Assembly (NCBI GenBank): GCA_019914945.1 | Contig: CM034099.1 | Span: 21,168,704-21,232,703 of the forward strand | Direction of reading: 5' to 3' | Length of the DNA stretch: 64,000 bases | DNA from: Typha latifolia | Taxonomy: Eukaryota > Streptophyta > Magnoliopsida > Poales > Typhaceae | In this document: one piece after another, positions 1 through 12,580 of the stretch | How the letters are laid out: every line of letters starts with the position of its first letter | Numbering within the stretch: position 1 is the stretch's first letter | The notes under the pieces: generated by a model | The model's input: the letters and a program-made list of their open reading frames with translations, nothing else | The model's database searches: none | Told to the model about the DNA's origin: nothing | Translations under genes and position numbers: made by a program

Positions 1-589
1 GTAAAGAGAAAAAAAAAGAAAGAAAGAATAAAAGAGAGTACAAGAGAGTGAGAAGAAAGAGAGTTCGGATCGGGCCTGGATCGGCTGATCCGATAAACCC
101 TGGCTCTAGTTATTATTTTTTCTTCTTTCTTTTATTTTTATGAGGTTAATCGCTGTTAAGTTACAGAACAATTCCCTTAAGATTTGGATTTATGCAGGAA
201 GCAGTCCACGCAATCGAGGGAAAAATTTACGAAACTAAGTAGAATCGATCTGTAACTTCCTGATTTATGTTTTTTGTATTTACGCCCTTCGCAGATGTGA
301 ACTGCAATTGGGACGAAAATGCGATATATTACGGAAGATGGTGGTGGTGACGGGTGGAGTGGAAGTTAGGATTATGGATGATAATAGAGATGAGGGTGAA
401 TGAGTGATGTTGTTTAAGGGATAAAGACGAATAGAAAGAAGTGGTCGAGATCCCAAAGAAGAGGGGGGAATCAATCGACGAGGTAGAATAGACCTTGCCA
501 ACAGTAGAGGTGGTAGGTTGGTGAAGAAGGAGGAGGGAGATTAGGGTAGAGAGAATAGAGAGAAGATAAGAGGCAAGAAATTAATAATC

Positions 590-1135
590 CAATAGCCTAA
601 TAAATTTGGTTGCTATCCACACCTTTATAGAGGCTAGCCAACAAGCCCTAATAACAATAACTAACCCTAATTCTAGAGGATTCTCGCCGATCGCGTTCGA
701 ACGCGCCCAATCGCGTTCGAACGCACAAAAGGCGTTCTCTGTATGTGCAAACGCGATGCAGACGTTTGAACGCGGCGTTCGAACTCGCCCGACCACGTTC
801 GAACGCGCCTTTCGCGTTCTTTATATTTGCAAACCTGATGCAGGCGTTCGCAAAGGCGTTCGAACGCGACCTCTTCTGCGTTCGAACGTGACCTACAGGA
901 ATTTTATTTTAATAAAAATAAACAGCTAGTACAACAAGAAAAGACTCTAACAAGGTGTATAACCGCGTTCGAACACGTCTTTCGCGTTCTCTGTATTTGC
1001 GAACGTGATGCAAGCGTTCGCAAGGGCGTTCGAACGCAACCCCTTCCGCGTTCGAACGCGACCTACAAGAATTTTATTTTAATGAAAATAAACAGCTAGT
1101 GCAATAAGAAAATATTCTAACAAGGTGTATCAATC
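590..1135. mobile_element. LTR-like repeat rich in GTTCGAACGC palindromes
   Basis: This stretch is much more GC-rich than its surroundings and repeats the palindromic core TTCGAA in the form GCGTTCGAACGC many times. It follows a TATA-like CTTTATAGAG. A similar arrangement, with a TATTTATAGGG box followed by GCGTTCGAACG motifs, occurs at 15820-16065, where it adjoins a segment typical of plant LTRs. I infer a solo-LTR fragment of the same retroelement family. No protein-coding part is present. Confidence 0.45.
794..1133. repeat. 170-bp tandem duplication inside the LTR-like repeat
   Basis: Two consecutive copies of about 170 bp (about 794-963 and 964-1133) share the order: TTCGAAC motifs, TTTCGCGTTCT, a GATGCA..GCGTTCGCAA block, then an AT-rich tail with AAAATAAACAGCTAGT and TCTAACAAGGTGTAT. 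The copies differ by scattered substitutions only. Confidence 0.8.
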
Positions 1136-2265
1136 GCAAAATATGTTTCCATGGCTACATCAATCTTTCTTGCATTAATTACTCATTATTGACTATTGAG
1201 TTTCCAATTCCTATTTCCTTTTTTGTCAGGCGGTAGTTAGGAGTTGGGACTAAAGCAAATCCCGATCTTCTTCTCTTTATCTAAAACTGCACTTTCAGAT
1301 CTAGTTACTAACTATTGACCCTCACATAAGATCAACTTAAGAATTTTTTGAAATCAACTTGACAATTAGTACATGGAAGATTGTACCTAAACTCTTAGGT
1401 GTTTATAAGACTGCAAATAGGATTAGTTCTCTGCACAACAATACTTAAATAATTTCGTTTCACGATTTCGCCAAAAGTCGTCTATACTAGATTTTAATAG
1501 TTCGGAAGACTCACAGGCTCTCATGATCTAGCTTTGTGCTAATTTCAGTTCATTATTTTGATGCAAAATTTCATGCTTAGTTGGTAAGATTTGAAGCCTC
1601 TGGTACATGCCCTGATTTTTGTAATAACTCAACAAAAAGAGCAACTATAAAATCTTAATTTGGAATATTGGTTAGTCTTGATTTATGTCATAATTAGTAG
1701 GTTCTCATTAGGATTTATGTTATCAGATAATTCTTTTCACCATTTATTTAGGTTATTTTTATGTACTTTTATAATTGAGTATAGTTTAGTATTCAGGCCG
1801 CCTGATTTATACATAATTTAAGGGGCTTTGATTAACTAGTTAATGGTTGGTTAGATTATGTATTATGGCTAAAATTGACAAGACTTCTTGATGGCTAAGG
1901 CTGTCTTCTTTCATTATATGATGCATCGACAGGCATGAGGCCTTTCAGTGCAAGTCTGGACTTATTCTTTTTCTTCTTCCTCGTGATGTGACGACAGGTG
2001 TGAGGGCCAGTGAGTTAGGTGGTTATCTCTCTCTCTCTCTCTCATTTTCCTTCCTATTACCTGCTGTTCTTTTGGTAACTCTGCTACTAAATTAACTTCT
2101 AATTCTAGTACAGAACAACTTCTTGCTAGACGTTTACTCTACTGAAAGCCTAAATAACATTATTATGTTTCTCCTTGTGTAAAAATTTACTAGTTGTATG
2201 AATTCAAGGTTTCTAAATCATATTATCTGTTTCCCCTTTAATTTTTGACCTTTTCCATACTACAG

Positions 2266-5200
2266 ACCTTCATCGCACAGGAGCAGAGATGTTTGACAAG
2301 GCTCTGGGTCACTGATAAGCCAAGCTGGACTGTGTCGTACATTTCTGAAGTAAAGAGGAAAAGAATCTATATAAAACTTGTTGAACTGCCAAAAGGTGAA
2401 GGTTATAATGGTGGAAGATTTATTAATTTATTCTTTTTGTATGCAACTATGCCGATATGGATAATGTTTTTCGCTCTTGGTGCATCATCTGATAAGGAAG
2501 TTTTTGAGATGCTTGATCTTGAAGATTGTAATGCTGCTTTAGTCAACATAATACTAACAACTATAAAAGAATCAGATGAGCAGTGTGAGGGTTTCCGTAA
2601 AGGAGATAAAGCTCGTGATTATGTAGATGAACAGATTAAAAACTCAAAGTTTCCTCCAACTGAATCTTTTGAAGAATATGTTTCTAAATATCTATTTCCG
2701 GGTATTAGTGGGAATAGGCAGAAAGCACTTATCCTGGGATATATGGTAAAATGCCTGTTGCTTGCCTTTTCTGGGAAAAGAAAATGTGACAACAAGGACG
2801 ATTTCAGGAATAAGAGGTTGGATTTAGCTGGTGAATTACTTGCACGAGAGTTGCGGGCCCATATTAGACATGCTCAGAGGCGCATGGTTAAGACAATGCA
2901 AAGAGATTTATATGGAGACCGTGACTTACAAGTGACTGAACGCTATTTGGATGCTTCTATTATTACAAATGGTATTAACAGGGCCTTTTCAACTGGTTCA
3001 TGGTGTCATCCGTACAGGAGGACAGAAAGGTGCTCAGGCATCGTGGCAACCCTTAGAAGAACAAATCCCCTTCAAATGATGTCTGACTTGAGAAAAACGC
3101 GTCAACAGGTTGCTTACGCAGGGAAAGCGGGAGATGCACGATACCCGTATGTTCTTTTCGTGTTTCAGTTTCTTTCCAGTTGATACATGTTTGAAAAATA
3201 TAAAACACACCATTCTTATGTTCCCATGTTGCTCCTTTTCTGTGCTTCACAAGAAGAACCTCTCTGAAAGTATTTGTTCTCATATATTCCTTCTGAAAGC
3301 TGAATTTTGGATATGAGCTCTTCTAAATTCTAAGCATTAGAATTTGCATATTTATCCTTTTAAATATCTTAAATTTGCATGTATACCTCTCCTAAAGTTT
3401 TTCAAACTACATATCTGCTCCTAGAATTTGACGATATCCTCCTAATTATGAATAATTATTACAATAGGCTTTCTCACATATCTGCTCCTAGAATTTGACG
3501 ATATCCTCCTAATTATGAATAATCATTACAAATTTACAATAAGCTTTCTCCTTTTTCATTGGCGTGTAAGTATACATTGTAGGAACCTGTAATTTTATCA
3601 TATGGAACTTGCAAAAGAATGATGAATTAAATACTTATACTAGATTGGCAAGAAATACAGTTAAACCTCAAAATTCAATGATTATATTTCTGTGATAGAA
3701 ATTTTTAAATAGGCTTTGATGAAAAATCTAAGCAACATCACTTGAAATGACATAAGCTTTCAATGAAGTATTTTCATTCTACCACATTTTTGGTACTACT
3801 ACATCATATTGTTAGTATCTTTTCAGGTAGATAGTACATATGACCAAGAAAAGTGAATACTGGATCTTGAAATGTCATTTGATTCCACTAGTGAATGGCT
3901 TGATTATTTCTGTATTGTCAGTATCAGGCTTATAAGGTTGAAGGTTGAATGTGTCGTTTATCATGGGGAGCATGTCCGTCAGATTCTGTGATTTTAGAGT
4001 TTTAGTAACATTAACTTCATGAAAAATCATCGTGCAGAAACCCTTCCTATTGGGGGAAACTATGCTTCTTGTCCACTACAGATGGTGAAAATTGTGGGCT
4101 GGTGAAAAATTTAGCAGTGACTGCTCTTGTTAGCTCAAAAATAGCAGAACCTTTAATGGAAAACTTGATTTCCTGTGGAATGGAAAAGCTGGATGAATGT
4201 TCTTCATCATCAACAAGCAAAATAGATAAAGTCATTTTGAATGGAGATTGGATTGGTACTTGCTCAGACCCAGCCTCATTCGTCTTAAGATTCAGATCTA
4301 TGCGCCGGACCAAGCTAATCCATCCGCAGGTCTGTCTTTTTCCTTAATTTAATATTTCATTTTGAACGTATTGCTTGAAATTTTTTTATGCTATCAAGGA
4401 AAGCTATTCAGATAATTTTGCCTTAGATGAAGAAATAATCTCATCTGTAATATGGACTAATCATCACAAAGTCAAACTATATGTATATATACACACTTGT
4501 GACATGGAATGATATTACTTTATTGCCACTTAACAAGATTAAGATGCTTTATGCTCCACTTCTATACACTCGGAAAGCATATCGTGTAAACAGCAATCTC
4601 CTGCGGATGGGGGTTTGCAGGAAATCGTTGTTAGGTCAGAAACATGCAGTTTATGATGCTGTTAACAAGTAGAGATATTTCTTTAATTTTTTATCTCTAA
4701 AATGCATAGGTGGAAATCAAGAGGGACAAGCACCAAAGAGAAATCCGTGTATTTTCTGATGCAGGAAGAATACTAAGGCCCCTTCTTATAGTTGAGAATC
4801 TGAATAAAATAAAAAATCTCAAGGGAGGAGGAGCCTACTCATTCCAATCTCTTATGGACCAAGAAGTCATAGAACTCATTGGTGTCGAAGAAGAAGAGGA
4901 TTGCCAAACTGCATGGGGAATAAAGCACCTTTTTACAAGGGATGAAGGTCAGCCTGTTCCCAGATACACACATTGCGAACTTGACCTATCATTCTTATTG
5001 GGCTTGAGTTGCGGTATCATCCCTTTCGCCAACCACAATTTTGCTAGGAGGGTTCTGTACCAAGCTGAAAAACATTCCCAGCAGGCTATTGGCTTCTCTA
5101 CAACAAATCCAAACATCCGAGTTGACACTCTTTCGCACCAACTTTACTATCCACAAAGGCCCCTTTTCAAGACTGTGATAGCTGACTGCCTTGGTCGAAC

Positions 5201-7251
5201 TGATTACACACTTGGACGAAAAGATGTTGTGGCTAGACCTGAATATTTCAATGGTCAGAATGCAATTGTTGCTGTCAATGTTCATCAAGGATATAATCAA
5301 GAGGATTCCCTAGTCATGAATAGGACCTCACTAGAGCGTGGTATGTTCCGAACAGAACATTTTAGGAGTTACAAAGCTGAGGTTGAAAACAAGGAGATGA
5401 AGCATATAAAGTCGAAGGACAAGGTTGACTTCGGCAAAACGGAAAGCAAGAAAGGGCGGGTGGACAGTTTAGATGATGATGGATTCCCATATGTTGGTGC
5501 AAGTCTCCAAAGTGGGGATATCGTGATTGGGAAGGTCTCGGAGTCAGGAGAAGACCACAGTGTAAAGCTAAAACATACAGAAAAAGGGATGGTACAGAAG
5601 GTAGTGCTTTCAGCAAATGATGAGGGGAAGAACTTTGCAGTTGTTACTCTGAGACAGGTAATCTGTAGTTCTTTTCTTTAAGGCCTTGTAATTGTCCTAG
5701 CTACTTGTATTTTTTTTTTTACTTTAATAGGTAGGACAGTGTCAATAGTTCTCCATTCAACCTCTTCTTAAATGGGCTCAGGTTCGATCTCCGTGCCTTG
5801 GGGACAAGTTTTCCAGTATGCATGGTCAGAAAGGTGTGGTTGGTTTTCTGGAGTCGCAAGAAAATTTTCCTTTTACCAGTCAAGGAATAGTTCCTGATAT
5901 TGTAATAAATCCACACGCATTTCCAACACGACAAACACCTGGCCAGCTGCTCGAAGCTGCTTTGGGAAAGGGTATTGCATGTGGTGGTTCAATGAGATAT
6001 GCCACACCATTTACCACTGCCTCTGTTGACGTCATCACAGAGCAGTTGCACAAGTGAGTAACATGTTACATTTAAAATATTAGTTATGTCAAAATGTCTA
6101 TTACTTTGAATAGTTTTGTTTTCTATGGCAGTTTGATGAATTCAGATGAATTGAGATATATTCGTGATAACTAAGACCTTAATTTTGATATATCTGGTCT
6201 AATAAAGAAATTTACTTTGACTTATACAAATATTTTCATCTTTGCTAGCATATTTGTTCTGCCAAAGTGGAACTCCTTAGAAAGGAGTAAGATCTATTAG
6301 CATATTTACAAGTAACCTATATTTGATACCCATTGGCTGATAAAATGTTTTTTCACCTTAATCTTTTTGCTGTCATGCTTCCCAGTAATACCAATAGTTT
6401 ATTTTTATTTGTGATTTGTCCTACAGCAGGTGGTAAGAAAGATGTACTATTACTATCAGCATTCATGCATATGGCTCCTCAGGAGCACACATATTGCATA
6501 TTTGGGATTGTTAGAAGTAAAGATCCTTCATATGAAGGACCTCTTTTTATCCTTTTGACCAAGAGTTATGTTACCTCAATTGTTACCTATTGTCACATTA
6601 GCTAGTATATCAGCACCTCTTAAATGTGATCTACCTATTGGAACTTAAAACTTTCTAGCAGAGTAAGAAGGAAGTACTATCTTGATGCATTGATATGTTT
6701 AGCAGTGATCTCCATTTTCCATTCTTAAGTAAATTTTGTTGCATTTCAGGGCTGGATACTCAAGATGGGGGAGTGAGAAGGTTCTCAATGGTCGGACTGG
6801 TGAAATGATGCGATCCATGATCTTCACAGGCCCCACCTTTTACCAGAGGTTGATCCATATGGCTGAAGATAAGGTGAAATTCCGGAATACCGGCCCAGTT
6901 CACCCACTTACGAGGCAACCAGTTGCAGACAGGAAGAGATTTGGTGGAGTGAAGTTTGGAGAAATGGAGCGTGACTGCCTACTTGCTCATGGAGCAGCTG
7001 CTAACCTCCATGAGCGGCTTTTCATGCTCAGTGATTTCTCACAGATGCACATCTGTCAGACATGCAAACGAGCTGCAAATGTGATCCTGCGTCCAATACC
7101 CGGGGGGAAGAAGGTTCGTGGCCCTTATTGTGGTTTCTGCCGGTCTGCTGAAAACATCGTCCGGATCAATGTGCCTTATGGAGCGAAGCTACTCTATCAA
7201 GAACTTTTCAGCATGGGTATTTGTCTCAAGTTTGAGACCGAAGTTTGTTAA
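2266..7251 (+). CDS. Second-largest subunit shared by RNA polymerases IV and V (NRPD2/NRPE2), N-terminus not in window
   Basis: This subunit forms half of the catalytic cleft of the plant polymerases that make siRNA precursors and scaffold transcripts for RNA-directed DNA methylation in the nucleus. Five exons join in frame: 2266-3146, 4038-4329, 4710-5657, 5782-6053 and 6750-7251, giving 964 residues plus stop. Visible hallmarks are the TFIAQEQ start of the protrusion/lobe part, DARYPNPSYWGK, the active-site block [20 protein letters not shown], the hybrid-binding [12 protein letters not shown] with [20 protein letters not shown], and a C-terminal zinc ribbon (CQTC..CGFC). NAIVAVNVH and the overall match point to NRPD2 rather than the Pol II subunit NRPB2. 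About 180-200 N-terminal residues are missing. From memory, the loop between GIAC and RYATPF is about ten residues shorter than in Arabidopsis. I see no stop or frameshift in the part present. Confidence 0.93.
3409..3548. repeat. 67-bp tandem duplication in NRPD2 intron
   Basis: Two adjacent near-identical copies start at 3409 and 3476, each beginning ACATATCTGCTCCTAGAATT and ending in a GCTTTCTC block. They lie in the intron between exons 3146 and 4038 and do not affect coding sequence. Confidence 0.8.
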
Positions 7252-7989
7252 AACCACAAGTCTTTAGTTAAATATGGTAGGTTCAATGCTTTGGTATTGA
7301 CTGCAGCTGCTCGTGTAATATATATATAACAGTATGTTAGATCATCATTTGGCTGATAGTTGCAATCTAAACTGAAACCTGAACACAGAACCATCAGATG
7401 TATATAGTCGATCTTAAGATCTTAAGCTACAATTGGATCCCCCAAATTAGTATTCTGTTCCTCCAGTACGTCTGAACTTTTCCGTTTGCTCCTAGCTGCT
7501 TGATAATCGTGGCATAATCAATGAGTTGATCTTATGATTTTTGGTCGTTTTATTTTTGTTATTTCTGTTTTCAGGGTCATAGATTCAATAAGATTATTTA
7601 TCTGGAATCACTCTATGCAAAATTAACTCAACTGTACTAATTAATTACTGTTGGGGGGTGAAAAGACCCGCAGGCAGCTGTCGTTGACTTAAAGCTATTA
7701 GACTGCAGAAATTTTTTAGTTTTCTGGGACGAAAATTGACGTATGCAGCTAACATTTTATTTATTTGGAATTGACCAAAGCATAGTAATAAGAAATTTTA
7801 CAAAAATGTGGTTTGCTAATCTTAGCCTCTTAAGACCTTTTCAGTCATCTAAAAAGGTTTCGAATTTGACAATACTGTCTCCGGAAGTCAACCGTGAAGA
7901 ATCTCGTTCATGCTCTCCTATATAGAGCAATTCTACCGAACATGAAGAGAGAAGCCTCCGTTTTTTTGGCCGAAGACGCGATAATAAAG
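7252..7989. other. Intergenic, 3' ends of two convergent genes
   Basis: This 738-bp AT-rich stretch separates the stop codon of NRPD2 (+) from the stop codon of the Pro/Ser-rich gene (-). It should hold both 3' UTRs and polyadenylation regions. I see no further gene in it. Confidence 0.6.
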
Positions 7990-10027
7990 TCAAGCTGCTT
8001 CGGAAGTTGGCGGCGGCGCCGGGGGCGTATCATCCCCATTGTTGTTGCCGCTTCTTCCTCCAGACGATAAAGCGGACGGACTGGCTTTACAAGCCAACCT
8101 CCGAGCGGCACTTTTTGATAGCTTATTCCTAGACTCCTCAACAGTTGGAAAGTCCGTCAAAGACGACAGTTTGTACTTCACAGAATCCGACTCACAAACT
8201 TCCGGTGAGCGCTCCAGCGTGCTCTTCTCTTTCCCAGCCGTCACAGAAGGCGAAGACGATAGCTCGGAGGCTGTCGCCGGAGACGACTCAGAAATTGACG
8301 GCGTCGGAGGTCTGAAATCGGAGGCGGAGGGCACTTTCACCGGAACCTTTTCTGGGGTCGCCAACTGCGACACGGATTGATCGTTGGCTTCGGCTGTTGA
8401 TGACTCAGAAACCGACAACTTCGGTGGCGCGTCGGGTTCAAGAGATGACTCAGAAATCGACGGCGTCGTTAGATTTGCGTCGGAAGCGGAGGATGCAATC
8501 TCTGCGATCTCTTCTTGTGTCGGTAACTGCGACACGGACGGACCAGTGGCCACGACGGGAGATGAATCGGAAACCGGTAGCGCCGATGGATTGGAGGCGT
8601 CACCCATCGCAACGGACTCAGGAGAGGAGATCAACGGCTTCGGTGGCACATTCGATATTGGCGGCGACTCCAAGACCGAGATGGGGGACGACTCAGAAAT
8701 CGGCGACGTCGGTGGATTAGATTCAGAAGCCGAGGGTACGATCTCTGCAGCCTTTTCTGGGGTTGAATCAGAAACCAACGGCATTGGTGGATTGGGGACC
8801 TCGCGCTTCGTAACGGACTCGGAAGAGGAGACCAACGTCTCCGGAGCCGCATCCGATGTCGTCGACGTGTCCGAAACAGAGGTAGAGGGCGACTCAGGAA
8901 TCAGAGGCGGCGGCTTCGCTGAACCGGAGACGTCGCGCTTCGGAACGGGCTCCGGAGAGGAGACCAACGGCTTCGGTGGTGCATTGGATATCGGCAATGC
9001 GTCTGATATGGCGACAGGAGATGATGACCCGGAAATTGACGATGGTATCTCTGCAGTCTTTTCTGGGGGCAGCAACTTCGTGACGGACTCGAGAGGGGAG
9101 ACCGACGGCTTTGGTGGAACGGAGACGTCGCTCTTTGAGACGGACCCGGACCCGGGACTGGAGGCTAACGGCTTCGACGGCACATCAGATAACGGCGACG
9201 AGTCCGAGGTCCCAACAGGAGATGACTCAGAAATCGTTGGTGGCATCGGTGGATCGGAGATGTCACTCTTCCTAACGGACTCGGGAGAGAAGACCGAAGT
9301 CTTCGGTGGTGTATCCGAAATCGATGACGAGTCCGAGACCGCAACAGGAGATGACTTAAGATGCATCGGCGGCGGAGTCGGCGGAGAGGAAACTAGCGGC
9401 TTCGTTGTGTTACCGAAAGCCACCATCCTAGCAGCACGTTTTGATAGCTTATTCCTAGCCTCGCTAACGGGTGGAAAGTCCTCCAACGACGATAGCGAGA
9501 ACTTCGACTTGCTCTCCTCTCTCCCAGCTGATGTAGAAGGCGATGGCGATGGCGATGGCGATAGCAATGACGATGGCTTGGAGGCGGTGACGGGAGATGA
9601 CTTAGAAAGTGACGCGTCCCATGGATGATTGGAGTTGGAAGGCGAGGGTTCTACCGTCACAACCTTTTCTGGGGTGATCACCAACTGCGTCGACACGGAC
9701 TGATGAATTACCGGCGACGACTCCGGGACTGAGATGGGAGATGTCCCAGGAATCATCGGCGCCGGAGTCGGTGGATCAGAGAAGACGCGCGTCGGAATCA
9801 CCTCCTGTGACGCATCGGATAGTGGCAACGAATCCAAGACCGCAACAGGCGATGACTCAGAGATCGGCAGCGTAGACCTGGAAACCGTCGGTGGCATCTC
9901 AGCAACCTTTTCTGGGGACAGCAATTGCGACGACGCTTGCGGCTCTGGTGCGGCATCGGAAACCATGGTTGCGGTCTCCATCTCCTCCGAATTGAAGAGG
10001 TAAGCAAACTGCCATCAGTAATCTTGT

Positions 10028-10114
<87 letters not shown>

Positions 10115-10434
10115 AGAGATAAAGAGATAAAGAGATAAAGAGATAAAAGAGAGTCAGGTAACTAACTAGATAAAGAGGAGTACATATATCACATACAGAG
10201 AGAGAATACCCGTGATTTGGGGGTTGAAACAGAGGTAGTACTAGGATTTCGGGATCTACAGAATCCGAACAAGCGGTCTTTGTCGCATTTGAATTCCCAA
10301 GGTTCCTGGCCTTCTTCCGCCGGGGAGAGAATGCCGTGATCATCCCTCATAAAAGAAGGGTTCTTCCGAATTATGGAAGCCGCGTAGTCGAACAAGGCGT
10401 TGGTCTCTTCGCTGTCGTCTCTGTCCCACTCCAT
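7990..10434 (-). CDS. Uncharacterised Pro/Ser-rich repetitive protein
   Basis: Two exons (10434-10210 and 10008-7990) join in phase 0 through a CGG|GTATTC donor and a GGCAG acceptor, giving 747 residues. Exon 1 (75 aa) is an ordinary, partly acidic segment starting MEWDRDDSEETNALFDYAAS and containing PWEFKCDKDRLFGFCRSRNP. The rest is low-complexity, with irregular repeats of the type SESSPVxxSDSSPxSDxPPKP. A basic motif, SLxDFPxVxExRNKLSKxAAR, occurs twice (about 247-272 and 690-713), once in the middle and once near the C-terminus. I see no signal peptide or membrane segment. The start is the first ATG in frame; a GTG lies three codons upstream. The open frame of over 2 kb and the paired conserved motif favour a real gene. 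The function is unknown; a cell-wall or scaffold role would be guesswork. Confidence 0.75.
10045..10148. repeat. (AG)33 microsatellite followed by an 8-mer tandem tract
   Basis: A pure AG run spans 10045-10110, then ATAAAGAG-type units run to about 10148. Both lie inside the 201-bp intron of the Pro/Ser-rich gene. On the transcript strand this is a long CT-rich tract about 35-140 nt upstream of the splice acceptor. Confidence 0.95.
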
Positions 10435-11539
10435 TGAGGCCACTGATGCTTTGTTTTCCTACAGGAAGTAAGTACCAAGAAAGATGTGATATATCGATAT
10501 AAGAATGAAGAAAGAAAGCTGTAAGTTTAACACACGATGAAAGAGAGAAAGGGAATCGAAGAACTGAAACTGGAGGAAATTGGTTTATATCCTTGGAGAT
10601 TAATTTCTTGATGGAATTGATTGAGAGGAGAAGATTTAGAAGCTAAAACATCAACAACAACAACAACAAAAATGGAGCCTGTGATGGCAGATAAAAATTC
10701 CAGATACTCTATTACTAATCTAAACAAATATAAAGTTGGAAGGAGAAGAACGATGCCAGAGAGAAAAAGAAAGAACGAAAGAAAGGTGGCAAGAACACCA
10801 AAACGGATCAAACCTGGTAAGAAATGAGATCTCTAGATCAAGGAGAAAGGAACCCAGGACTCGAAATAACAAATTCCAGCAACATCTTCCTCAATTAATC
10901 CCTCCCTCTATCTGTCTCGCTCGCTCGCTCTGCTTGGGAATTGATTTGGGCGGGGAAAGGAATGCTTAAATGGAGGGAAGGAAAACATGTCACCCGCTTT
11001 AAATCTTAGCCGTGTGATCTTATCAGAAGCCAACGGTCGCCAAGACCAAGAACTGGACCAAGATGCCAAGAGCATGATGTACAAGTGGCTGTTATAACTG
11101 TACCAACTGCCACTAAACTAAGTCGTAATCTTAATGAGATTGCTTGATATACGTATAGTTTTTGCTGCCTTTTATTTATTGTAGAATTACCTTTTGGTTT
11201 TATTTTCTTTTTGACATTTCCATCTTAAGACATATTGCTTCCTTTTTTTTTTCGTTAGTTTATATAAATTGAAAGAGTAAACACGTTGGAACTCAAATCA
11301 CAGGATCCCGTGGAAGAGTAGAAAAGGAGGTTTTTTTTTTCAATTTAATTATGTTTAATTTAGTATATAAAATTAAGTGCATATATTTTTTTTATTAGAA
11401 TAGAGTGTATATAATGCCTTGGAAAAGCTGGCCCATTACTTGCCTTTGAGTCTTTTATTAGGGTTAGGCGATCTAAAACAATTGCTCACATGTTACCTCA
11501 TATAATATTATGACTCTTCTTAAATAAAACGATGCAAGC
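10435..11539. other. Intergenic, upstream of the Pro/Ser-rich gene
   Basis: The first several hundred bases are the likely promoter and 5' UTR of the leftward gene. A short CAACAACAACAACAA tract lies near 10650 and AT-rich DNA follows. I see no supported coding sequence. Confidence 0.5.
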
Positions 11540-12505
11540 GATAGAGAGGCAGTCCTGTTCAAGTTTCTGCTGATTATTAACAAAGATCTCGAATAGGGAC
11601 AAGTTTCTGAACAATTTATTGTCAAGCCACAACACTCACAATAAACAACTTGTAAAACATCAGAAACTTTTATTTTAGTACAAGAAAGGAGATCATAAAT
11701 TCGAGAATAAAAGAAGCTATAAATAAACCCCTGAATAAATCTCGAGGCAAACAAGGATTTGTTGATAGATCTCCCATCCAGAGCCTCTTTTGTGGTGTTA
11801 GCTAGCTAGGTAGATCGATCTCCATGGAGCTCCTCTTCCACCACCACTGCTTCATTATGGCCTTCTTCCCAAGGCCAAACCAACCAGACCGCTGAAGTGA
11901 GTGGGGGAACTGATCTACTTACTGCTCACTATCTAACTCTTCTTATAAGACATGGCCATCGGCTTAATCCCAAGGGTACTTAAAACCCTATTTATAGTGC
12001 GAATATTTGCTTACTAGCTAGCTACTCCGGCAATAATGTAAGCATCTTTATGCTGGGCATGAGATTCCAAAGTCCACGTCGGCAACCACATTCTCTGAAC
12101 CTGGACGCTTTCTTATGTGAGATCTATCCCTCTAGATACGTACCATAAAGTACACGTAATGGGCCTTTTAGGTATGAAGTCAGGAGGGTGGGCTCAGTTT
12201 CTCCCTCAAACTTGCACAAATCTTTGGTCGGAATCTATCTACGTAGACGCGATTGGTCCAAGAAATGGGTGGCAGAACTTCTGGCGAGAAGGAATTCTCT
12301 CTAGTTGCTCAAGAAGCTAAGTTGGCATCTCTGCGAGGATGACAGGGAGAGGAAAGTTGTTCACAATTAACTCGTAAAATTCGTGCTCGCAGATGTATTC
12401 ATGGGATTCTTTTTCCTTCATTTGGGCCAGAATTGAGGCTAGGTACACTCGCTCGTCTATGCCGCACTCCTTCATCGCAATAACTAAGGGATGGGGTGCT
12501 ACTAC

Positions 12506-12515
12506 TATAAATAGG
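12506..12515 (+). promoter_or_regulatory. TATA box of MIR395 unit 1
   Basis: TATAAATAGG lies about 75 bases upstream of the first hairpin. A box of almost the same sequence sits at the same relative place in copy 2 (17332-17340). Conservation of the upstream 500 bases in both copies suggests they act as promoter. A TGGGCC site-II element at 12160-12165 falls within it. Confidence 0.75.
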
Positions 12516-12580
12516 AACCATGAGGCCGGAAGTGATCTCCAAGCTAAGTTGGTGGTGAGCAGCTCTACTGAGGAGGGAGT

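Larger units (their letters stand above)
1..2265 (+). other. Non-coding DNA, probably intron or upstream part of NRPD2
   Basis: I see no exon here that matches the missing N-terminal part of the polymerase subunit. The first recognisable exon begins right after a TACAG acceptor at 2265. The stretch is AT-rich and holds an LTR-like repeat with many GTTCGAACGC motifs (590-1135) and a short CT tract near 2030-2042. It is most simply a long intron whose upstream exons lie left of the window. A gene truncated at its 5' end cannot be excluded. Confidence 0.5.

Noticed and set aside
3411..3548. Short repeated units that might suggest a CRISPR-like array
   Set aside because: Only two head-to-tail copies with no spacers, inside a plant intron; a simple tandem duplication.
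5782..5800. GGTTCGATCTCC resembling a tRNA B-box
   Set aside because: It is the first part of NRPD2 exon 4 ([10 protein letters not shown]); no A-box or cloverleaf surrounds it.
8384..9628. Long plus-strand open frame of 414 codons (and 8039-8380)
   Set aside because: It is the antisense shadow of the Pro/Ser-rich minus-strand gene. The repetitive Ser/Pro codons read as Gly/Asp/Glu on the other strand, and the minus frame is longer with a sensible first exon and splice sites.
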